Source: Oscillospiraceae bacterium
GTDB taxonomy: Bacteria; Bacillota_A; Clostridia; Oscillospirales; Oscillospiraceae
Reading direction: 5' to 3'
DNA length: 7,765 bases
NCBI GenBank assembly: GCA_017550765.1
Contig: JAFZOC010000274.1
Coordinates: forward strand, 1-7,765
Positions 1 to 4,959 of this stretch are shown here, in pieces. The notes below the pieces were generated by a model that ran no database searches, had not been told where the DNA came from, and saw nothing but the letters and a program-made list of their open reading frames with translations. How positions within the stretch are numbered: the stretch's first letter is position 1; every line of letters begins with the position of its first letter. Made by a program: the position numbers and the translations under genes.

Positions 1-1015
1 CCGTCAGCTTGGCAGCCAGGCGGGCGTTCTGGCCCTCCTTGCCGATGGCGAGGGAGAGCTGATCGTTCGGGACGATCACGCGGCAGCTCTTCCCATCCTC
101 CAGCATGGTCACGCTGATGACTTCAGAGGGCGAGAGAGCGGCGGCGATATACTCTTCCGGCGTCGCGCTGTAGCGGACGATGTCGATCTTCTCACCGCCC
201 AGCTCGCTGACGATAGCGGCGACGCGGCCGCCCTTGGGGCCGACGCAGGAGCCGATGGGATCGACGTTGGGATCGGAGGACCAGACCGCCATCTTGGTGC
301 GGCTGCCGGCCTCGCGGGCGATGGACTTGATCTCCACCGTGCCGTCGAAGATCTCGGGGACTTCCAGCTCGAAGAGACGCTTCACCAGGCCCGGATGGGT
401 GCGGCTGATCAGCACCTGGGGGCCGCGCGCGGAATTGCGCACCTCGACCACGTAGACCTTGATCCTGTCGCCCTCTTTGAGGACCTCGTTCTTGATCCGC
501 TCGCCCGGAGCCAGCATAGCCTCGGTGAGCTCGCTGTTGGAGGAGATCCTGATCGAGACGCTGCCGTTGCGCGGCTCGATATGGGAGACCACGCCGGTGA
601 GGATCTCGTGCTCTTTGGATGTGAACTCCTCGTAGATGATGCCACGCTGCGCCTCGCGGATGCCCTGGGTGATGATCTGCTTGGCCTGCTGCGCAGCGAT
701 CCGGCCGAACTTCTTGGTGTCCACGGGGATGTTCAGCACGTCGCCGACTTTGGCGCGGCGGCCGATCTTCTTGGCGGCCTCGACCTGGATCTCATGGCTG
801 GGATCGGTGACTTCTTCCACCACCGTCTTGGTCACGAACATCTCGATCCGCTTCTTCTCTTCATCCAGCTCCACAGCGACATTGTCCTCGCAGTCGGGAT
901 TGTCGCGGCGGAAAGCGGCCAGCATCGCTTGTTTGATCTTGTCGTACATATAGGCCCGAGGGATCCCGGTCTCTTTTTCGATCGCTTCGATCGCTTCAAA
1001 AAACTCTGCGTTCAT
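1..1015 (-). CDS. nusA: Transcription termination/antitermination protein NusA (3' end cut off)
   Basis: NusA binds RNA polymerase and nascent RNA and promotes pausing and intrinsic termination. The gene is open at the left edge and gives 338 codons; Firmicutes NusA proteins are roughly 350-400 residues, so only a short tail is missing. Translation shows the N-terminal polymerase-binding domain (about 1-125, beginning MNAEFFEAIEAIEKE), an S1 domain (from about residue 133, FTSKEHEILTGVV), KH1 with its GPKG loop (about 259-262) and KH2 with AIGKEGQNARL near residues 322-332. The start at 1015 is set by GGAGAAG a few bases upstream; the ATG five bases further out is in another frame. It follows rimP by 41 nt with no promoter or terminator between, so the two are co-transcribed. 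The E. coli-type acidic repeats cannot be assessed because the end is missing, but the fit is to the shorter Firmicutes form. Identification is certain. Confidence 0.97.
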   Translation of the reverse strand, partial: MNAEFFEAIEAIEKETGIPRAYMYDKIKQAMLAAFRRDNPDCEDNVAVELDEEKKRIEMFVTKTVVEEVTDPSHEIQVEAAKKIGRRAKVGDVLNIPVDTKKFGRIAAQQAKQIITQGIREAQRGIIYEEFTSKEHEILTGVVSHIEPRNGSVSIRISSNSELTEAMLAPGERIKNEVLKEGDRIKVYVVEVRNSARGPQVLISRTHPGLVKRLFELEVPEIFDGTVEIKSIAREAGSRTKMAVWSSDPNVDPIGSCVGPKGGRVAAIVSELGGEKIDIVRYSATPEEYIAAALSPSEVISVTMLEDGKSCRVIVPNDQLSLAIGKEGQNARLAAKLT

Positions 1016-1056
1016 TTCATCTTCTCCGATCTATGGTATATTCGTTGACCCGTTGT

Positions 1057-1518
1057 TCAGTTCCAATTGGAGATGCGCAGACGGACCTGCGCGATCTGCC
1101 CGGGCGTGAAGCGCATCTCGCTGCCGCCTGCCAGGATGCTCACTTCGCCGTTCTCATACGAGAGGAGCTGTCCCACGAAAGACTTGCTCCCGTTCAGAGG
1201 CTTATAGAGCTTCACCTCTACCTGATGGCCCAGGAAAGCGGCGAAGTCCGACGGACGCTTGAGTTCCCTCTCCGCTCCCGCGGAACAGACCTCAAAGGTA
1301 TAGCTCTCAGCGAAGGGGTCGGTCTCGTCCAGGATCGGATCCATGCGCCGGCTGATCCGCTCGCAATCGCTGATCGAGACGCCGTCTGCCTTGTCGATAT
1401 AGATCCTCAGATACCAGGTGCCCGCCTCGCGCACATATTCCACGTCCCAGAGGCTGCATCCCTCTTCCTCGACGACCGGCTTAGCCAGTTCAAAGATCTT
1501 CTCTGTCGCTCTGCTCAT
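1057..1518 (-). CDS. rimP: Ribosome maturation factor RimP
   Basis: RimP helps mature the 30S subunit in the cytoplasm. The 153-residue product has the usual family length. It shows the N-terminal alpha/beta domain (about 1-82), including LWDVEYVREAGTWYLRIYID and the conserved junction VCSAGAERELKRPSDF (family form close to V-S-S-P-G-x-x-R-x-L), followed by a small beta-barrel C-terminal domain (about 83-150). The start MSRATEKIFE at 1518 is preceded by CAGGAG with an 8-nt spacer. A longer reading from 1575 would put its first codons inside the terminator hairpin and has no ribosome binding site, so I reject it. The gene is first in the rimP-nusA operon, the standard order in Firmicutes (ylxS-nusA) and in proteobacteria. 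The SPG of the junction motif is SAG here, a mild variation. Confidence 0.95.
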   Translation of the reverse strand: MSRATEKIFELAKPVVEEEGCSLWDVEYVREAGTWYLRIYIDKADGVSISDCERISRRMDPILDETDPFAESYTFEVCSAGAERELKRPSDFAAFLGHQVEVKLYKPLNGSKSFVGQLLSYENGEVSILAGGSEMRFTPGQIAQVRLRISNWN

Positions 1519-1551
1519 CGCTACAACTCCTGTATCAGTAAAAACCCTCAC

Positions 1552-1578
1552 AAAAAAGAGTGGGCCGCGACCCACTCT
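1552..1578 (-). terminator. Intrinsic terminator in the rimP-nusA leader (likely attenuator)
   Basis: On the minus strand GAGTGGG, a 6-nt loop TCGCGG and CCCACTC form a 7-bp GC-rich stem (8 bp with a flanking A-U pair), followed at once by six T. The T run is then broken by GTGAGGG before a second TTTTT. The hairpin lies about 22 nt after the predicted transcription start and about 34 nt before the rimP start codon, that is, inside the 5' leader. It could also catch read-through from the carboxypeptidase gene upstream. Position and interrupted T run suggest attenuation; the hairpin itself is clear. Confidence 0.85.
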
Positions 1579-1605
1579 CCATCACACCTTGATCCTTACT
1601 TTGTT

Positions 1606-1634
1606 AGTATAACACCATCTTGCGCCGAATGCAA
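1606..1634 (-). promoter_or_regulatory. Housekeeping promoter of rimP-nusA
   Basis: Reading the minus strand, the -10 is TATACT (1611-1606) with an upstream TG giving an extended -10 (TGTTATACT). A 17-nt spacer separates it from TTGCAT (1634-1629), which matches the -35 consensus in only its first three bases. An A run (CAAAAAAGG, about 1645-1637) sits just upstream and could act as an UP element. The start of transcription is expected at about 1600-1599, giving a leader of about 82 nt to rimP. Confidence 0.75.
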
Positions 1635-1673
1635 GCCTTTTTTGCAAGATATTGGAATGAGACGGAGATCGTT

Positions 1674-1701
1674 CCGGCGGCAGGGATCATCCTGCCGCCG
1701 G
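1674..1701 (-). terminator. Perfect 11-bp GC hairpin after the carboxypeptidase gene, no U tract
   Basis: CCGGCGGCAGG and CCTGCCGCCGG are perfect inverted repeats around a 6-nt loop, starting 5 nt past the stop codon of the carboxypeptidase gene. Neither strand has a T run next to the stem, so it is not a canonical intrinsic terminator. It may be a factor-assisted terminator or a stabiliser of the mRNA 3' end. The structure is plain; the function is inferred. Confidence 0.5.
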
Positions 1702-1706
1702 TCGGA

Positions 1707-2522
1707 TCAGTAATCGAAGTCCGGGACGTAATGGGCGTAGAACTCTTCAAAACAGAGGTTGTTCTCCATGATGAAAGTCGCCGCCTCGGTGCCCACATAG
1801 CGGTAATGCCAGGGCTCATCCCAGCCGGTCAGGAGCAGCTTTCGCGTGGGGTATCGCTTGATGAAACCATACTTGGCGCAGATGGAGTCCAGGTACCGGT
1901 AGAAGTTCTGGTTCATGCTGTCATAGACCTGCGCCACATACTGTTTGTCGTAGAGGTCTACGGCCAGGCCCAGCTGGTGTTCGCTGCTGCCGGGCTCCAT
2001 GGTGTATTTCTTGGCTTCCTCGACGGCCAGCTGATACTCCGGCAGCAGCCAGATCTCTTTTCCCTCGATCCCCATCTCCAGCGCGATGTTGTAGCATTTC
2101 CCGTCGAAACGCTGTTTCTGATAGGAGTAAGAGCGATAGGCGCCGCCGACGTAGACCGAGAAACCGTTCTCCTTCAGGTCGTTGATCATATCCATCAGAT
2201 GCGGGAGCGCAGCCGTGTCGAACATCATGTTCCAGGTGCCTTCGATCTTCGTGACGTCCGGGACATAGGAAGAAGCCAGGAGCCGGTCGCTGTTGACCAT
2301 CGCATACTGGGGGAGCGTGATGTCGATATCCGGCCAGTCGCCTTTCAGGGGGATCGGAGTCGGCGTCACGATCTCCACCGGCTTCTCGGCATTGGTCGCC
2401 GGGTTCACGTTATCGGGCCTGCTCGCGATGTCTGTCATGCGCGCATCTACCAGCCCGAAGAGCGCAAGGCCCAGGAGGGCCATCGCCACGAGCCAGGCGA
2501 TCTTTTTCAGATCCAAGCGCAC
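1707..2522 (-). CDS. D-alanyl-D-alanine carboxypeptidase, M15B/VanY family, secreted
   Basis: Zinc peptidase predicted to remove the terminal D-Ala from peptidoglycan stem peptides outside the membrane. Residues 7-25 are hydrophobic; VDA at 25-27 could be a type I signal peptidase site, otherwise the helix is an anchor. A linker (about 30-65) rich in Pro and Thr leads to the catalytic domain (about 70-260). Key motifs are YRS (129-131), SSEHQLGLAVD (179-189; zinc ligands His182 and Asp189) and EPWHYRYVG (236-244; catalytic Glu236, zinc ligand His239), all as expected for the family. At 271 residues it is a normal size. The start is uncertain: GTG at 2522 has a weak AGG at good spacing, while TTG at 2516 lies 5 nt after AGGTGAG and may be the true start. 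It has its own promoter. Nothing around it suggests vancomycin resistance (no vanS/vanR/vanH/vanX), so a housekeeping or sporulation wall role is more likely. Confidence 0.9.
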   Translation of the reverse strand: MRLDLKKIAWLVAMALLGLALFGLVDARMTDIASRPDNVNPATNAEKPVEIVTPTPIPLKGDWPDIDITLPQYAMVNSDRLLASSYVPDVTKIEGTWNMMFDTAALPHLMDMINDLKENGFSVYVGGAYRSYSYQKQRFDGKCYNIALEMGIEGKEIWLLPEYQLAVEEAKKYTMEPGSSEHQLGLAVDLYDKQYVAQVYDSMNQNFYRYLDSICAKYGFIKRYPTRKLLLTGWDEPWHYRYVGTEAATFIMENNLCFEEFYAHYVPDFDY

Positions 2523-2537
2523 TCACCTGCCTGTCGC

Positions 2538-2591
2538 GTCCATATCCGGTCCGTCTGGCAAGGTCACTGTCCTTCTCAACGGGATATGGAC
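2538..2591 (-). promoter_or_regulatory. Structured 5' leader of the carboxypeptidase gene
   Basis: GTCCATATCC (2538-2547) and GGATATGGAC (2582-2591) are a perfect 10-bp inverted repeat enclosing 34 nt. Inside, AAGG and CCTT can form a second short stem. The element begins a few bases after the predicted transcription start and ends about 15 nt before the start codon, so it would fold in the leader next to the ribosome binding site. I do not recognise it as a known riboswitch class. It could instead be two half-sites for a DNA-binding protein. Confidence 0.5.
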
Positions 2592-2603
2592 ATATTTTTG
2601 TTG

Positions 2604-2632
2604 AGTATACCACCATTTCCCCCGATATTCAA
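2604..2632 (-). promoter_or_regulatory. Housekeeping promoter of the carboxypeptidase gene
   Basis: On the minus strand TTGAAT (2632-2627; 4 of 6 to the -35 consensus) is 17 nt from TATACT (2609-2604; 5 of 6 to the -10 consensus), with a TG one base before the -10. The expected start is near 2598-2596, giving a leader of about 75 nt. This makes the carboxypeptidase gene independently transcribed even though sigK lies only 48 nt upstream of the -35. Confidence 0.78.
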
Positions 2633-2679
2633 GTTATTTCTGTCCCGCGTTCCCCCACCCGGGCGTCATCCGGGCCACA

Positions 2680-3375
2680 TCAGGGCCGTGCGTCCTCTCC
2701 CAGCGCCTCCCGGAGCCGTTCCAGCGCTCGTTTCTCGATGCGAGATACATAACTGCGGCTGATGTGGCAACGGTCTGCCACCTCGCGCTGGGTCAGCGGA
2801 GATCTGCCGTCCAGACCATAGCGGAGCCTTACGATCTGCGCCTCTCGCTGTGTCAGGACGCTGTCCACCGCTTTTCTCAGCGTGCCGCACAGTTCTTCAT
2901 TCCCGATCCGCTCGGCCAGGTCCTCTTCCTCGGCCAGCACGTCGAGGACCGACAAGCCGTTCCCGTCGTCCTCAAGGTCCAGCGCTTCGGAGAGGCTGAC
3001 GTCTGTCGCCCGTTTCCGCAGCCCGCGGAAATACATGAGCACTTCGTTCTCGATGCAGCGGCTCACATAGGAGGAGAGCTTCACGCCCTTTCGGGGATTG
3101 TAGGTGTCGATCCCTTTGATCAGGCCGATGGTCCCGATCGAAATGAGATCGTCCACATCGTCCGTCTGTGCGTAATACTTTTTCACGATATGGGCCACCA
3201 GGCGGAGATCGTGCTCCACGAGCCGGTCCCGCGCCGCAGCATCGCCCTGTGCCATCCGTTCCAGGCACTCCCGCTCTTCATCCTTGCTGAGAGGCCGGGG
3301 AAAAGAGCCCGTGGGCGAGGTCCTCAGCATCAGGAAGACGCTGCCCAGCAATAGCATCCAAGCCGTTTCGATCAT
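2680..3375 (-). CDS. sigK: RNA polymerase sporulation sigma factor sigma-K (precursor)
   Basis: Late mother-cell sigma factor that directs coat and cortex genes. The 231-residue product has a hydrophobic N-terminus (about 5-17), then the FPRPLS motif at 25-30 that matches FPQPLS of B. subtilis SigK, region 2 (about 44-120; DDLISIGTIGLIKGIDTYN, YVSRCIENEVLMYFR) and region 4 with a helix-turn-helix (about 172-222; LTQREVADRCHISRSYVSRIEK). The N-terminus therefore looks like a pro-sequence removed by SpoIVFB; by alignment the cut would fall near residues 17-19. The start at 3375 has GGGGTGA just upstream; an in-frame ATG at 3447 has no ribosome binding site and adds residues unlike the family. 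The frame is intact, with no skin-type interruption. Residue 56 is Asp where HNLRLV is usual (HDLRLV here). No clear terminator follows; a 5-bp GC stem at 2658-2674 lacks a T run. SpoIVFB is not in the window. Confidence 0.95.
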   Translation of the reverse strand: MIETAWMLLLGSVFLMLRTSPTGSFPRPLSKDEERECLERMAQGDAAARDRLVEHDLRLVAHIVKKYYAQTDDVDDLISIGTIGLIKGIDTYNPRKGVKLSSYVSRCIENEVLMYFRGLRKRATDVSLSEALDLEDDGNGLSVLDVLAEEEDLAERIGNEELCGTLRKAVDSVLTQREAQIVRLRYGLDGRSPLTQREVADRCHISRSYVSRIEKRALERLREALGEDARP

Positions 3376-3521
3376 TTCTTCACCCCGGGGAAAGCATATT
3401 CCCTCAGAGCCTGGCCCTATTCCGCATCTTTCGACCGGATCGCCCATGACAGCCGGCCATCTCCTGCACGTCCCGGTGTGTCGATACCCGGGAGCCGGGC
3501 GCAGCGGCTGGCGCGCATACG

Positions 3522-3558
3522 GAAAAGGGCCGGAGAGCGATGCTCTCCGGCCCTTTTC
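3522..3558 (-). terminator. 17-bp terminator hairpin closing the two-component/HtrA operon
   Basis: GAAAAGGGCCGGAGAGC and its exact complement flank a 3-base loop, 57 nt past the stop of the HtrA gene. On the minus strand the stem ends in TTTT then CC; on the plus strand it ends in TTTTC and a TTTTTT run follows a few bases later, so it could stop transcription both ways. It separates the stress operon from sigK. The remaining bases of the gap (3376-3521) show no convincing gene or promoter. Confidence 0.9.
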
Positions 3559-3614
3559 TACGTTTTTTCGTCATCATCACCGACCGGCGCTATCGGCCTT
3601 CACGCAGATCCTGC

Positions 3615-4919
3615 TCAGCCGTACACCTCGTTGGTCTCCAGCAGCAGGACTTCGACCTCAAAGATCTCGCCGTCCCGCCAGATCTTGAACAGCATCGCGT
3701 CGCCCACCTCGTGACTGTTCTTGATATCGTTGATCTGCGCCGTGGTGGTCACGGGGATATGATCGACCTCCAGCAGGATATCGCCCGGACGGATGCCCTT
3801 GGCGTAGGCGTCAGAGCTCTCGACCACTGCGGAGATATACAGGCCGCTGGGCAGGTCGTAGCGTCCCTTCGCCTCTTCCGGGATGCCCCCCACCGTGATG
3901 CCGATGGACGGACGTCCCAGCACCTCGCCGTGGCGGACCAGACTGTTCACCACGTCCCTCACCGTGGAGGACGGGATCGCGAAGCCGATGCCTTCGATGC
4001 TGGAATAGGAGGACATCATCTTCATGTTCGTGATGCCCACGACCTGGCCGTACATATTGAAGAGCGCGCCGCCGGAGTTGCCCTCGTTCAGGGCGACATT
4101 GGTCTGCAGCAGCGTCATGCTGCGGCCCTTGTAGTTGATGCCCCGTGCGATGGCGGAGATGATGCCGTCGGTCAGGGTGTTGCGGAAGGTCTCTCCCAGA
4201 GGGTTGCCGATGGCGGCGACGCGGTCGCCCACCACGAGGGAACTGCTGTCGCCGAACGCTGCCGGCGTGAGCCCGGTCGCCTCGATCTGCAGCAGCGCGA
4301 TATCGCTGATGGTGTCAAAGCCGATCAGCGTCGCCTCGAACTCCCGGTCATCCACCAGCGTCACCACGGCGCGGTCACACTTGTCGATCACATGGGTGTT
4401 CGTCAGGATCATACCGTTCTCGGACAGGACGACGCCAGTGCCCCAGTTATAGCCGGTCTGCCCGTCGATATAGCCGGATATCGCGACGATGGACGGCGCG
4501 CACCGGGCATACAGGTCCTGGAGGCTGAGCGTTTCTCCCGTCGCATCCTCCAGTTCCAGCGTGAACGAGCTCGGGAGCTCTCCGCGCTGGATATCCACCT
4601 GCGCATTGGAAGTATCGGTCTCTTCGTAATAGCTGTCGAAGAAATCTTTCCAGTCCTCCGGCAGGTCTTCGCTGTTGCCGGAGCCGGAAGGCGCATCGCT
4701 GGAAGACGGCGTCGGGATCGGCAGGTGGAAAGAAGTCTCGACCGCAGGCTTCCGGAACAGCAGGGCCGGCACGACGATCAGCGCCAGCAGCGCGATCGCC
4801 ACCGTCAGCGGGATCCAGATCCGCTTTTTCTTTTTTGTCTGCGGCTCCGGCTGTGCCGCCGGCTCCGGTTGATAGGAGGAATACCAGCTATCCAGTTCGT
4901 TCCTGTCCAATTCGCTCAT
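3615..4919 (-). CDS. htrA: HtrA/DegP-type membrane-anchored serine protease with one PDZ domain
   Basis: Extracytoplasmic quality-control protease for misfolded proteins. The 434-residue protein has a short cytoplasmic tail (1-32) ending in a Lys/Arg cluster, one transmembrane helix (about 33-56), a Ser/Pro/acidic linker (about 57-118), a trypsin-like domain (about 125-325) and a PDZ domain (about 336-425; SGLYISAVVESSDAYAKGI, GDILLEVD). The catalytic triad is complete: His176 in TNTHVID, Asp206 in TISDIALLQI and Ser282 in NEGNSGGALFN; the usual NPGNSGGPL is varied at two prolines. Inside-positive charge predicts that the protease domain lies outside the cell. AGGGG lies 7 nt before the ATG. 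It begins 40 nt after the histidine kinase gene with no promoter or terminator between, so it is the third gene of that operon, an arrangement like CiaRH-HtrA. It is probably under the control of the upstream regulator. Confidence 0.93.
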   Translation of the reverse strand: MSELDRNELDSWYSSYQPEPAAQPEPQTKKKKRIWIPLTVAIALLALIVVPALLFRKPAVETSFHLPIPTPSSSDAPSGSGNSEDLPEDWKDFFDSYYEETDTSNAQVDIQRGELPSSFTLELEDATGETLSLQDLYARCAPSIVAISGYIDGQTGYNWGTGVVLSENGMILTNTHVIDKCDRAVVTLVDDREFEATLIGFDTISDIALLQIEATGLTPAAFGDSSSLVVGDRVAAIGNPLGETFRNTLTDGIISAIARGINYKGRSMTLLQTNVALNEGNSGGALFNMYGQVVGITNMKMMSSYSSIEGIGFAIPSSTVRDVVNSLVRHGEVLGRPSIGITVGGIPEEAKGRYDLPSGLYISAVVESSDAYAKGIRPGDILLEVDHIPVTTTAQINDIKNSHEVGDAMLFKIWRDGEIFEVEVLLLETNEVYG

Positions 4920-4959
4920 ATGACATCCCCTACTCTATGATCTTGCGGTCTTGCTCATC

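Noticed and set aside
395..1048. Plus-strand open frame of 217 codons opposite nusA
   Set aside because: Antisense shadow of the S1 and N-terminal coding region of NusA.
1519..1575. Longer N-terminus for RimP
   Set aside because: These codons would fall in the terminator hairpin and its T run; the start at 1518 has a ribosome binding site and matches the family.
1707..2522. Vancomycin-resistance VanY
   Set aside because: The family motifs fit, but no van regulatory or ligase genes are nearby; housekeeping M15B peptidases have the same motifs.
1620..2762. Plus-strand open frame of 380 codons opposite the carboxypeptidase
   Set aside because: It spans two minus-strand promoters and a clear gene with zinc motifs, and shows no family signature.
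3385..3425. Possible sigma-E/sigma-K type promoter before sigK (GGAATAG, then GAATATGCT about 14 nt later)
   Set aside because: The -10 part fits CATACAAT-like consensus poorly, so I cannot call it, although a sporulation promoter is expected in this gap.
3376..3447. Longer N-terminus for sigma-K
   Set aside because: No ribosome binding site at 3447 and the extra residues do not resemble sigma-K; the start at 3375 is well supported.
3540..4940. Plus-strand open frame of 466 codons opposite the HtrA gene
   Set aside because: It lies antisense to a gene with a complete catalytic triad, is rich in His, Arg, Asp and Leu as expected from reading GC-rich genes backwards, and has no recognisable domain.
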